A stretch of 64,000 nucleotides of DNA. Source: Streptomyces scopuliridis RB72 (GTDB taxonomy: Bacteria > Actinomycetota > Actinomycetes > Streptomycetales > Streptomycetaceae). The notes beneath the pieces are model-generated. The model ran no database searches, was not told the DNA's origin, and worked only from the letters and a program-made list of their open reading frames with translations. The translations under genes were made by a program, and so were the position numbers. The stretch covers positions 62,001 through 126,000 of the forward strand of contig NZ_JOEI01000008.1 in NCBI RefSeq assembly GCF_000718095.1, read 5' to 3'. Of the stretch, positions 9,719-19,449 are shown piece after piece. The first letter of the stretch is position 1. Each line of letters opens with the position of its first letter.

Positions 9719-9750
9719 TTGGTCAGATGGTTAACACCACTCCTGACCAA
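9719..9750. promoter_or_regulatory. Inverted repeat upstream of the LolA-like gene
   Basis: TTGGTCAG (9719-9726) and CTGACCAA (9743-9750) form perfect 8-base arms separated by 16 bases, about 75 bp before the start codon. The arms lie on a single face of the helix and the sequence is AT-richer than its surroundings, which is consistent with a dimeric regulator site. No regulator can be named. Confidence 0.4.
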
Positions 9751-9825
9751 TTCGGGTGAGACCGGCGGCGCGGAGTGGACGAGTGCACCAGACCGAAGGC
9801 CGCCGACCACGGAGGTAGGGCACAC

Positions 9826-11121
9826 ATGGCACCGAACGACAGCGCACGGATCACCGCGGAGGACAGGGAGCCCGGCGAGGGCCGCCGCAAGGCGGCTCGC
9901 TACGCGCTCCCCGTCGCGGTGGCGGGGGTGGCTGCGGCGACCATCGGGCTTGTCCCGGCACTCGCCGCGACCGGCGACCCCAAACTGCCGGAGATCAGCG
10001 CGCAGCAACTCATCGAGAAGATCGCCGCGTCGGAGACCGAGCAGCTCTCGGGCTCCGTGAAGATCACCACCGATCTGGGGCTGCCGTCACTGGCCGGCCT
10101 CGGCGACCTGGCGGGCGGCGCGCTCGCCGGGGGCAAGGGCGGGCCGAGCGGTTCCTCCGACGGCTCCACCGCGGACCCCAACGCCAAGCTGATGGAGCTC
10201 AGCTCCGGCACGCACACGCTGCGGGTCGCGGTGGACGGCCCCGACAAGCAGCGGCTGTCGATCCGCGACACCGCCGCCGAGTACAGCCTGATCCACAACG
10301 GCGGCGAGGTCTGGGCGTACGACAGCGCCTCCAACGAGGCGTACCACGCCACCGCCCCGAAGGACGCGGCCGAGCGCGGCGCGGCCAAGGGCGGCGAGAA
10401 GAACGCCCCGAAGGACGCCCTGAAGGACGTCCCGGCGACGCCCAAGGAGTTCGCCGAGGAGGCTCTGAAGGCCGCCGGCGACACGACGTCCGTGAGCGTC
10501 GACGGTACGGCGAAGGTCGCCGGGCGCGATGCGTACCAGCTGCTCATCAAGCCCAAGCAGAGCGGTTCGACGGTCGGCTCGATCAAGGTCGCGGTCGACG
10601 CGAAGACCGGTACCCCGCTGAAGTTCACGCTCTCGCCGAGCAGCGGTGGCAAGGCCGTGGTCGATGTCGGCTTCACCGAGGTCGACTTCGCCAAGCCCGC
10701 CGCCTCCACGTTCGACTTCACGCCCCCCAAGGGCGCGAAGGTGACGGAAGAGGGCGACAAGAGCGGCGACAAGACCGGGGCCCGGGAGCTGCCCAAGGGC
10801 GCCGACGGCGCCGAGGGGCCCAAGGAGCAGGGCGACGTGAAGGTCATCGGCGAGGGCTGGAACGCCGTCTACGAGCTGAAGACCGGCGCAGGTGAGGGCA
10901 TCGCGGGCGCGGCGGGCGCGGACGCGGCGAAGTCGGGCGATGTCCCGGCCGAGGCGCAGCAGTTCCTGGACGCGCTGGGCGACAAGGTCACCGGGAAGTT
11001 CGGCTCGGGCACGGTCTTCAAGACCCGTCTGGTCAACGCCCTGATGACGGATGACGGCACGGTGTACGTCGGCGCGGTGACGCAGGACGCGCTGGTCAAG
11101 GCCGCCAACGAGGCGAAGTAA
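9826..11121 (+). CDS. LolA-like secreted protein (sigma-E regulatory/DUF2092-type)
   Basis: The 431-residue protein has an N-terminal export signal: a charged segment, then a hydrophobic stretch (about residues 26-50) ending in VPALAATG, suggesting signal peptidase cleavage. The mature part resembles the LolA/LppX lipoprotein-carrier-like fold found in actinobacterial outer-envelope proteins, with early LPEISAQQLIEKIAASET and repeated beta-strand-like segments. Two Gly/Ala/Lys-rich linkers are low complexity. Start ATG 9826 has GGAGG ten bases upstream; an in-frame start at 9775 is less likely. It precedes an ABC exporter pair, an arrangement often conserved in Streptomyces, which suggests the three act together at the cell envelope. 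Confidence 0.82.
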   Translation: MAPNDSARITAEDREPGEGRRKAARYALPVAVAGVAAATIGLVPALAATGDPKLPEISAQQLIEKIAASETEQLSGSVKITTDLGLPSLAGLGDLAGGALAGGKGGPSGSSDGSTADPNAKLMELSSGTHTLRVAVDGPDKQRLSIRDTAAEYSLIHNGGEVWAYDSASNEAYHATAPKDAAERGAAKGGEKNAPKDALKDVPATPKEFAEEALKAAGDTTSVSVDGTAKVAGRDAYQLLIKPKQSGSTVGSIKVAVDAKTGTPLKFTLSPSSGGKAVVDVGFTEVDFAKPAASTFDFTPPKGAKVTEEGDKSGDKTGARELPKGADGAEGPKEQGDVKVIGEGWNAVYELKTGAGEGIAGAAGADAAKSGDVPAEAQQFLDALGDKVTGKFGSGTVFKTRLVNALMTDDGTVYVGAVTQDALVKAANEAK

Positions 11122-11253
11122 CGATCCGGCCGGTCCGGCCTGTTCCGCCCCGTCGTACGCTCCGTACGGCGGGGCGGAACGCTGACCGGGGCCGGTCCGT
11201 TCTCGTACTGCCGATATGTCACCGCTGTCAGGAAAAGGGAACGGGGGAGCGAG

Positions 11254-12228
11254 ATGACTGCCGTGCTCGATGTGCTGGGCGTGCGCGATGTGATCGAGAC
11301 GCGTGGCCTCACCAAGCGGTACCGCGGCGGGCAGCTCGCCGTGGACCGGCTCGACCTCTCCGTCCCCGCCGGCAGCGTCTTCGGCTTCCTCGGACCCAAC
11401 GGCTCGGGCAAGACGACCACGATCCGGATGCTGATGGGGCTGATCGAGCCGACCGCGGGCTCGGCCTCGCTCCTCGGCCGGCCGATGCCCCGCGCGGCCC
11501 GTGCCGTGCTTCCCCAGGTCGGCGCCCTGATCGAGGGACCCGCGCTGTACGGGTACCTGTCGGGCCGCGAGAACCTCGTACGGTACGACTCCGCCGACCC
11601 GACGGCCGATCCCCGTACCCGCCGCGCCCGGGTGACCGAGGCCCTGGACCGGGTCGGGCTGACCGCCGCCGCGGGCAAGAAGGCGAAGGCGTACTCACTC
11701 GGGATGAAGCAGCGGCTCGGGCTCGCGTCGGCGCTGCTGCGACCGCGCAGGCTGCTGGTGCTCGACGAGCCCACGAACGGTCTGGACCCGCAGGGCATGC
11801 GGGAGATCAGGACGCTGATACGGGAGCTGGCGGCTGACGGCACGACCGTCTTCCTCTCCTCGCATCTCCTCGACGAGATCGAGCAGGTGTGTACGCACGC
11901 CGCCGTGATGGCCCAGGGGAGGTTGATCACCCAAGGACCGGTCGCCGAGCTGGCGGCCGGGACCCGGGGCCGGCTGGCCGTCACCACCCCCGACCCGGGT
12001 GAGGCCGCCCGGGTGCTGAAGGAGCTGGGGGTCACCGATGTGGTCGTGGCGGAGGACCGGGTGAGCGGGGAGCTGCCGACGGGCGGGGCGGAGCCGGTGG
12101 ACCCCGCCGACCTCAACGCGGCGCTCGTACGGGCGGGGGTACGCGTACGGGCCTTCGGCCAGGAGCGCGCCTCGCTGGAGGACGCCTTTGTCGCGCTGAC
12201 GGGGGAGGGCTTCGATGTCGCGGGCTGA
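11254..12228 (+). CDS. ABC transporter ATP-binding protein (drug/envelope exporter type)
   Basis: This cytoplasmic ATPase energises the permease encoded next. Walker A is GPNGSGKTTT (about residues 47-56), the signature is YSLGMKQRLGLA, Walker B is LLVLDEPTNGLD, and the switch His is in SSHLLDEI. The 324-residue length with a short C-terminal domain is typical of the DrrA/CcmA group. The ATG at 11254 has a GGGGGAG motif upstream. Its 3' end overlaps the permease start by 14 bp. The substrate is unknown. Confidence 0.95.
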   Translation: MTAVLDVLGVRDVIETRGLTKRYRGGQLAVDRLDLSVPAGSVFGFLGPNGSGKTTTIRMLMGLIEPTAGSASLLGRPMPRAARAVLPQVGALIEGPALYGYLSGRENLVRYDSADPTADPRTRRARVTEALDRVGLTAAAGKKAKAYSLGMKQRLGLASALLRPRRLLVLDEPTNGLDPQGMREIRTLIRELAADGTTVFLSSHLLDEIEQVCTHAAVMAQGRLITQGPVAELAAGTRGRLAVTTPDPGEAARVLKELGVTDVVVAEDRVSGELPTGGAEPVDPADLNAALVRAGVRVRAFGQERASLEDAFVALTGEGFDVAG

Positions 12229-13132
12229 GGTAGGGGCGGGGGCGACGGCGGCGGGACCCGTTGAGCCCGTCGCGCGGGACCGGGAGCGCCGGCTGTGGTG
12301 GACGTTCGGGCTGCTGCGCTCCGAGGTGACCACCACCTTCCGGCGCTGGCGGACGCTCGCGCTGCTCGGCGTGCTCGCCGCCGTACCCGTCCTCATCGGG
12401 ATCGCCGTGAAGATCGAGACGAGCGACGGCGGGGGAATGGGCCGGGGCGGCGGGGCGAACGGACCCGCGTTCCTGACGCAGATCACCAACAACGGACTCT
12501 TCCTGGTCTTCGCAGCGCTCGCCGCGACGCTGCCCGTCTTCCTGCCGATGGCGGTAGGGGTCATCGCGGGCGACGCGATCGCTGGTGAGGCCAACGGCGG
12601 GACGCTGCGCTATCTGCTGGTCGCGCCGGCCGGGCGTACGAGACTGCTGCTCGCCAAGTACGCGTCCACGCTTGCCTTCTGTCTGGTCGCGACGCTCGTC
12701 GTGGCGGCCTCCGCGCTCGTCGTCGGCGCGCTGCTCTTCCCGCTCGGTGACGTCACTACGATCTCGGGCACCCGCATCTCGTTCGGCGACGGGCTGCTGC
12801 GGGCCCTGCTGATCGCGGTGGTCGTCGCCGCCTCGCTCGTGGGGCTGGCGGCGGTCGGGCTGCTCATCTCCACCCTGACCAACAGCGGGATCGCGGCGAT
12901 GGCGGCGACCGTCGGACTGCTGATCACGGTGCAGATCCTGGACACGATCCCGCAGTTGCACGCGATACAGCCGTATCTCTTCTCGCACTACTGGCTGTCC
13001 TTCGCGGACCTGCTGCGCGAGCCGTTCTACTGGGACGACATCGGCAGGAACCTGGGGCTCCAGGCGCTGTACGCCGCGGTGTTCGGCTCGGCGGCCTGGG
13101 CGCGCTTCACGACGAAGGACATCAACGCCTGA
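12215..13132 (+). CDS. ABC-2 type transporter permease
   Basis: This is the membrane partner of the preceding ATPase. It has 305 residues, a short cytoplasmic N-terminus and about six hydrophobic segments, the ABC-2 permease pattern. The motif IAGEANGGTLRYLLVAP near residue 125 is the classic ABC-2 cytoplasmic coupling element. The gene overlaps the ATPase gene and is followed by a strong hairpin. The transported compound cannot be predicted. Confidence 0.93.
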   Translation: MSRAEVGAGATAAGPVEPVARDRERRLWWTFGLLRSEVTTTFRRWRTLALLGVLAAVPVLIGIAVKIETSDGGGMGRGGGANGPAFLTQITNNGLFLVFAALAATLPVFLPMAVGVIAGDAIAGEANGGTLRYLLVAPAGRTRLLLAKYASTLAFCLVATLVVAASALVVGALLFPLGDVTTISGTRISFGDGLLRALLIAVVVAASLVGLAAVGLLISTLTNSGIAAMAATVGLLITVQILDTIPQLHAIQPYLFSHYWLSFADLLREPFYWDDIGRNLGLQALYAAVFGSAAWARFTTKDINA

Positions 13133-13191
13133 GCCGCGACGGGACCTGAGCCGCGACAGACCGCTTGCTCCTGTTTGGCACGTACGTGCGG

Positions 13192-13227
13192 CTGCCCGCG
13201 TGCGCACCGATTGCAGCACGCGGGCAG
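13192..13227. terminator. Hairpin terminator between convergent ABC permease and aminopeptidase genes
   Basis: Twelve-base perfect arms (13192-13203 and 13216-13227) with a 12-base loop lie between two convergent genes. Likely bidirectional. Confidence 0.75.
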
Positions 13228-13266
13228 TCGCGGTCATGGAAGGTGCCGCGGGCGGTCCCTGAAGGT

Positions 13267-14814
<1,548 letters not shown>

Positions 14815-14925
14815 TCAGTGGTGTTCGCTGACCGGACATCTCCGGTTTCCCTTGACGGTGGTCTTGAGCAGGTTCTTTTGCCTCATATGCCATATTGCGG
14901 ACATGCTCCCGACGAAAGGCATGGC

Positions 14926-15654
14926 ATGAAGTTCGCAGTCATCGGCGGTACCGGGCTGATCGGGTCGCGGGTCGTCAAGAATCTGAACGCCGCCGGGCAT
15001 GAGGCGGTACCGCACTCGAAGTCCACCGGAGCCGACGTCATCAGCGGTCAGGGACTGGACGAGGCGGTGGCGGGAGCCGACGTCGTCGTCAACCTGACGA
15101 ACTCCCCGACCTTCGACGAAGCCTCCCCGGCCTTCTTCCAGACCTCGATGGACAACCTTCTGGCCGCGGCCCGGAAGGGCGGCGTCGGCCACTTCGTCAT
15201 CCTGTCGATCATCGGCGCGGAACAGGTGCCGGAGCTGGACTACTACCGGGCCAAGGTGCTCCAGGAGAACATCCTCGCGGCCGGGCCGATCCCCTACTCG
15301 ATCGTCCGGGCGACGCAGTTCATGGATTTCATGGACGCCGTCCTGTCCTGGACCGCCGACGGCGACACCGTCCGGCTGCCCGCCACGCCCATCCAGCCGA
15401 TCGCCGCCAAGGACGTGGCCGACGCGGTGGCGGAGGTCGCCGCCGGTGCCCCGCTGAATGGCATTCGCAATATCGCCGGCCCCGAGATCTTCTCCCTGGA
15501 CGAGCTGGGCCGGATCACCCTGTCCCGCAAGGGCGACGGCCGTACGGTCGTCACCGACCCCACCGCCGGCATGTTCGCCGTCGTCAAGGGTGATGTCCTC
15601 ACCGACAAGGACGCCCACCTCGCACCCACCCACTACACCGACTGGCTCTCCTGA
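14926..15654 (+). CDS. NAD(P)-binding, NmrA-like SDR family oxidoreductase
   Basis: The 242-residue cytoplasmic protein starts with a Rossmann nucleotide-binding motif, VIGGTGLIGSRV (about residues 5-16), typical of atypical short-chain dehydrogenases. Later, YYRAKVLQEN carries the YxxxK pair and PYSIVRATQFMDF is the family's substrate-domain block. The substrate is unknown. I use ATG 14926; the frame is open farther upstream but lacks a ribosome site there. A TTGAGC/TATGCC pair at 14864-14891 may be its promoter. Confidence 0.85.
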   Translation: MKFAVIGGTGLIGSRVVKNLNAAGHEAVPHSKSTGADVISGQGLDEAVAGADVVVNLTNSPTFDEASPAFFQTSMDNLLAAARKGGVGHFVILSIIGAEQVPELDYYRAKVLQENILAAGPIPYSIVRATQFMDFMDAVLSWTADGDTVRLPATPIQPIAAKDVADAVAEVAAGAPLNGIRNIAGPEIFSLDELGRITLSRKGDGRTVVTDPTAGMFAVVKGDVLTDKDAHLAPTHYTDWLS

Positions 15655-15769
15655 CTCGCACCGCGGTACTGGGTCCTGTCCGGTCGGACAGGACCTGGGC
15701 CACGCGGAACTCGTCCTCCTCGTACGGCTCGTCCGGATGGCGGACGGCGGCCGGATTCCGCCAGGCCGG

Positions 15770-16828
15770 TTACCGGGGGTCCGGCTCGCGAGGACGGGAG
15801 GGCGCCGGTTCCGTAACCGGGAGCGGCGCTTCCGCCTGTGCCAAGCCCGAGCCCGAGCCCGAGGCCGTCGTCGTCGCTGCCGCCTCCGCCGCCTCCGCCG
15901 TCAGGCGTAGCGCCTCCGACCGCGTGCGGCGCGCGTTCCGCAGCGCGTCCCACGTCAGGATCACGAGGGCCAGCCAGACCAGAGAGAAGCCCGCCCACCG
16001 CTCCGGCGGCATCGCCTCGTGGAAGTACGTGATCCCCAGCACGAACTGGAAGACCGGGGCCAGATACTGGAGCAGGCCCAGCGTCGACAGCGGCACCCGG
16101 ATCGCCGCCGCGCCGAAGCAGATCAGCGGCAGCGCGGTGACCACACCCGTCGCGGCGAGCAGAGCCATCTGGCCCGTACCCTCCGAGCCGAAGGTGGCCG
16201 AGCCGGACGCGCCCAGCCACACCAGATAGCCGAGCGCGGGCAGGAACAGGACCGCGGTCTCGGCGGCCAGCGACTCCAGACCACCGATGTTGATCTTCTT
16301 CTTGACCAGGCCGTAGGTCGCGAACGAGAAGGCCAGTACGAGCGAGATCCAGGGCGGCTGCCCGTACCCGATGGCGAGGACGAGCACGGCGGCCAGGGCG
16401 ATGAAGACCGCCGTCCACTGGGCGGGCCGCAGCCGTTCCTTGAGCAGCAGCACGCCCATGGCGATCGTCACCAGCGGGTTGATGAAGTAGCCCAGCGAGG
16501 CCTCGACGACATGGCCGGTGTTGACCGCCCAGATGTAGAAACCCCAGTTGAGGGAGATCGTGACGGCGGCCACCGCGATGAGACCCAGCTTGCGGGGCTG
16601 CCGTATCAGCTCCGGTATCCAGCGCCGGCGGCGCAGCACCAGCAGCCCGATGGCGACGAACGCCAGCGACCAGACCATCCGGTGGGCCAGGATCTCCATC
16701 GCCCCGGCCGGTTCGAGCAGGGGCCAGTAGAGCGGGACCAGCCCCCACATCCCGTAGGCACCGATCCCGTACAGCAGTCCTGCCCGCTGATCCAGCAGTC
16801 CTGCCCGCTGGTCGCCGTCCGCCTTCAC
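15770..16828 (-). CDS. rarD: EamA-family transporter RarD
   Basis: This is a ten-helix drug/metabolite transporter of the RarD group, exporting or importing an unidentified small molecule across the inner membrane. Recognition comes from the early YGIGAYGMWGLVPLYWPLL and WALVF-type segments, RMVWSL, and NWGFYIWAVNTGHVVEASLGYFI, the RarD core. The GTG start at 16828 (352 residues) has GGAGG upstream; ATG 16876 is an open-frame alternative without support. The N-terminus contains a duplicated DQRAGLL heptad encoded by a 21-bp tandem repeat. The C-terminal tail is Ala/Thr-rich and low complexity. Confidence 0.9.
   Translation of the reverse strand: MKADGDQRAGLLDQRAGLLYGIGAYGMWGLVPLYWPLLEPAGAMEILAHRMVWSLAFVAIGLLVLRRRRWIPELIRQPRKLGLIAVAAVTISLNWGFYIWAVNTGHVVEASLGYFINPLVTIAMGVLLLKERLRPAQWTAVFIALAAVLVLAIGYGQPPWISLVLAFSFATYGLVKKKINIGGLESLAAETAVLFLPALGYLVWLGASGSATFGSEGTGQMALLAATGVVTALPLICFGAAAIRVPLSTLGLLQYLAPVFQFVLGITYFHEAMPPERWAGFSLVWLALVILTWDALRNARRTRSEALRLTAEAAEAAATTTASGSGSGLAQAEAPLPVTEPAPSRPREPDPR
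16773..16814. repeat. Two tandem copies of a 21-bp unit inside rarD
   Basis: Copies at 16773-16793 and 16794-16814 differ by a single base and encode DQRAGLL twice near the RarD N-terminus. The duplication keeps the reading frame. Confidence 0.9.
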
Positions 16829-16949
16829 TGGCCCTCCCCGCCGCGCTCGCGCGCCGTCCCGACACGGCGCCCCCATGAAGGTAGCGCCGCGCGGGCCGCG
16901 ATGTCATGTCCGTATCGTCATACGGTCATGACGCGTCAGCGCGTGCGTG

Positions 16950-17810
16950 TCAGCCCTTGAGCGCCTCGGCGATCGTGTCGGCGAGCGGCGTGGTGGGGCG
17001 GCCGGCCAGCCGGGCCAGATCGCCCGACGTACCGGCCAGCCGCCCGCGCTCGATCGCGTGGTCCACGTCCACCAGGATCGCGGCCATCGGCTCGGGCACC
17101 CCCGCGCCGGTGAGGATCCCGAGAAGCGTCTCGGCCGGCACGTTGTTGTACGCGATGGTCCTGCCGGTCTGCCGCGACAGCTCCGCCGCGTACTCGCTCA
17201 GCGACCACGCCGTGTCGCCGCTCAGCTCGTACGCCTTGTTCAGATGTCCCTCGCCGGTCAGTACGGCCGCCGCGGCGGCGGCGTAGTCCGCGCGGGTGGC
17301 GGAGGCGACCCGGCCCTCGCCCGCGGCGGCGACGACGGCGTCGTGCTCCAGTACGGGCGCGAGGTTGCCGGTGTAGTTCTCGGTGTACCAGCCGTTGCGC
17401 AGGAACGTGTACGGCAGCCCGGAATCGAGGATCAGCTGCTCGGTCGCCTTGTGCTCGGCGGCCAGCTGGAAGTCGGCGTCGGGTCCGCCCAGGACGCCGG
17501 TGTACGCGAGCTGGGCCACGCCGGCCGCCCGCGCGGCGTCGATGACGGCGCTGTGCTGCGCCACCCGCTGCCCGACCTCGCTGCCGGAGATCAGCAGTAC
17601 GCGGTCACCGGCCCGGAACGCGTCCGTCAGCGTCTCGGGGCGGCTGTAGTCGGCGACCCGCGGCTCGACACCGCGCGCCACCAGCCCCGCGGCCTTCTCC
17701 TTGTTCCGTACGACGACGGCGATCCCGTCGGCCGGGACGCCGTCGGCCAGCAGGGACTCGACGACCAGCCGGCCGAGGTGTCCGGTGGCTCCGGTGACAA
17801 CGATGCTCAT
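16950..17810 (-). CDS. QorB-like NAD(P)H:quinone oxidoreductase (NmrA-type SDR)
   Basis: The 286-residue enzyme has an N-terminal Rossmann motif, VTGATGHLGRLV, and the QorB/NmrA layout: AYTGVLGG, AEHKATEQLILDSGLPYTFLRNGWYTENY, and the C-terminal AETLLGILTGAGVPEPMAA. QorB proteins reduce quinones with NADPH and help detoxify electrophiles. It is divergent from an HxlR regulator with a 107-bp shared control region, the arrangement of qor/qorR pairs. GGAG lies seven bases before ATG 17810. Confidence 0.88.
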   Translation of the reverse strand: MSIVVTGATGHLGRLVVESLLADGVPADGIAVVVRNKEKAAGLVARGVEPRVADYSRPETLTDAFRAGDRVLLISGSEVGQRVAQHSAVIDAARAAGVAQLAYTGVLGGPDADFQLAAEHKATEQLILDSGLPYTFLRNGWYTENYTGNLAPVLEHDAVVAAAGEGRVASATRADYAAAAAAVLTGEGHLNKAYELSGDTAWSLSEYAAELSRQTGRTIAYNNVPAETLLGILTGAGVPEPMAAILVDVDHAIERGRLAGTSGDLARLAGRPTTPLADTIAEALKG

Positions 17811-17845
17811 GGGGGGCTCCAGTTCGGGTGGATATGCGCGGATCG

Positions 17846-17914
17846 GTGCTCTCTGTCACTCACCCTAGAGGGAGCACTAACCAAGCGAAAGTACCCACCT
17901 TGAAGTAAGGTACT
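17846..17914. promoter_or_regulatory. Divergent control region with two inverted repeats (qorB/HxlR)
   Basis: Two palindromes lie in the 107-bp intergenic space: GTGCTC (17846-17851) with GAGCAC (17872-17877), and AGTACC (17890-17895) with GGTACT (17909-17914). The second overlaps a TAAGGT box (17906-17911) that sits exactly six bases before the regulator's ATG. This geometry is what an autorepressing HxlR dimer would need. Operator identity is inferred. Confidence 0.55.
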
Positions 17915-17917
17915 GGC

Positions 17918-18343
17918 ATGGCCGTAAGCGAGAAGGCGCAAATGCCGGCGAAGACAGCGAAGCCGGACGTCAACCGGTCCATGTGCCCCTCCCGGCTGGT
18001 CCTTGAGCACGTCACCAGCCGCTGGGGCGTACTGGTGCTCGCCGCCCTGCTGGAGCGCTCCTACCGCTTCAGCGAACTGCGGCGCGAGGTCGGCGGGGTC
18101 AGCGAGAAGATGCTCGCCCAGACACTCCAGACCCTGGAACGCGACGGCTTCGTCCACCGCGACGCCAAGCCCGTGATCCCGCCGAGGGTGGACTACACCC
18201 TGACCGAACTGGGACGGGAGGCCGCCGAGCAGGTGTGGGGGCTGGCGCGCTGGACGGAACGGCGGCTGGACGAGGTGTTCAAGGCCCGCCAGGCATACGA
18301 CGAGGCCCGTGCCTTCGCACACGACGAGGCCCGGACCTCGTAA
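17918..18343 (+). CDS. HxlR-family transcriptional regulator (QorR-like)
   Basis: The 141-residue winged-helix regulator has the HxlR core: CPSRLVLEHVTSRWGVLVLAALLE, then RFSELRREVGGVSEKMLAQTLQTLERDGFVHRD and YTLTELGRE. Cys23 lies at the position of the redox-sensing cysteine known in QorR/YodB-type members, so it probably senses quinones or disulfide stress and controls the divergent oxidoreductase. No Shine-Dalgarno is present; a TAAGGT box six bases upstream suggests a leaderless transcript. The C-terminus overlaps a hairpin shared with korB. Confidence 0.9.
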   Translation: MAVSEKAQMPAKTAKPDVNRSMCPSRLVLEHVTSRWGVLVLAALLERSYRFSELRREVGGVSEKMLAQTLQTLERDGFVHRDAKPVIPPRVDYTLTELGREAAEQVWGLARWTERRLDEVFKARQAYDEARAFAHDEARTS

Positions 18344-18355
18344 GAGATCCGGGCC
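18328..18355. terminator. Hairpin between convergent HxlR and korB genes
   Basis: Eight-base GC-rich arms (18328-18335 and 18348-18355) span the stop codon of the regulator gene and lie upstream of the korB stop. Likely a shared terminator for the convergent pair. Confidence 0.5.
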
Positions 18356-18390
18356 CCGGAGAACCGAGACGTTCCAGGACGGGACAGGCC

Positions 18391-19449
18391 CTAGCCCACG
18401 ACGGTCCAGGTGTCGCCACCGGCGAGCATCGCGGCCAGATCGCCCTTGCCCTGCCGCTCGACGGCCGCGTCCAGCTGGTCCGCCATCAGGGTGTCGTAGA
18501 CGGGCCGCTCGACGCTGCGCAGCACCCCGATGGGGGTGTGGTGCAGCGTGTCCGGGTCCGCGAGCCGGGACAGCGCGAACGCGGTGGTCGGGCTGGTCGC
18601 GTGCGCGTCATGGACGAGGATCCGCGACTCGTTCTCGGGCGTGACGGCCACGACCTCCAGGTCGCCGGTGGCCGGGTCGCGGACCACGCCCTTCTTGCCC
18701 TCCACGCCGAAGCGGATCGGCTGCCCGTGCTCCAGCCGGATCACGGCTTCCTCGGCCTTCTCCTTGTCCTTGAGGACCTCGAAGGCGCCGTCGTTGAAGA
18801 TATTGCAGTTCTGGTAGATCTCCACCAGCGCGGTGCCGGGGTGGTCGGCGGCCTGGCGCAGCACTTCGGTGAGGTGCTTGCGGTCGGAGTCGACCGTACG
18901 GGCCACGAACGACGCCTCCGCGCCGATCGCCAGCGACACCGGGTTGAAGGGCGCGTCCAGCGAACCCATCGGGGTCGACTTGGTGATCTTCCCGAGCTCG
19001 GAGGTGGGGGAGTACTGGCCTTTCGTCAGCCCGTAGATCCGGTTGTTGAACAGCAGGATCTTGAGGTTGACGTTCCGCCGCAGCGCGTGGATCAGATGGT
19101 TGCCGCCGATGGAGAGCGCGTCGCCGTCGCCGGTGACCACCCAGACCGACAGATCGCGGCGCGAGGTCGCGAGACCGGTGGCGATGGCGGGGGCGCGGCC
19201 ATGGATGGAGTGCATCCCGTACGTGTTCATGTAGTACGGGAAGCGCGAGGAGCAGCCGATGCCGGAGACGAAGACGATGTTCTCCTTGGCGAGGCCCAGC
19301 TCGGGCATGAAGCCCTGGACCGCGGCCAGCACCGCGTAGTCACCGCAGCCGGGGCACCAGCGGACCTCCTGGTCCGACTTGAAGTCCTTCATGGACTGCT
19401 TGGCCTCGGCCTTGGGGACCAGCGTCAGCAACTCGTTCGCATCAGACAT
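18391..19449 (-). CDS. korB: 2-oxoacid:ferredoxin oxidoreductase, beta subunit
   Basis: This is the thiamine-diphosphate and [4Fe-4S] subunit of a CoA-acylating 2-oxoacid:ferredoxin oxidoreductase, probably acting on 2-oxoglutarate and reducing ferredoxin. Cys32 and Cys35 (CPGCGD) and Cys66 (GIGCSSR) are cluster ligands; the fourth is probably in IYQNCNIF. GDGDALSIGGNH binds Mg-ThDP. It has 352 residues, normal length. Its start overlaps the end of korA by eight bases, so the two are co-translated. Confidence 0.95.
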   Translation of the reverse strand: MSDANELLTLVPKAEAKQSMKDFKSDQEVRWCPGCGDYAVLAAVQGFMPELGLAKENIVFVSGIGCSSRFPYYMNTYGMHSIHGRAPAIATGLATSRRDLSVWVVTGDGDALSIGGNHLIHALRRNVNLKILLFNNRIYGLTKGQYSPTSELGKITKSTPMGSLDAPFNPVSLAIGAEASFVARTVDSDRKHLTEVLRQAADHPGTALVEIYQNCNIFNDGAFEVLKDKEKAEEAVIRLEHGQPIRFGVEGKKGVVRDPATGDLEVVAVTPENESRILVHDAHATSPTTAFALSRLADPDTLHHTPIGVLRSVERPVYDTLMADQLDAAVERQGKGDLAAMLAGGDTWTVVG

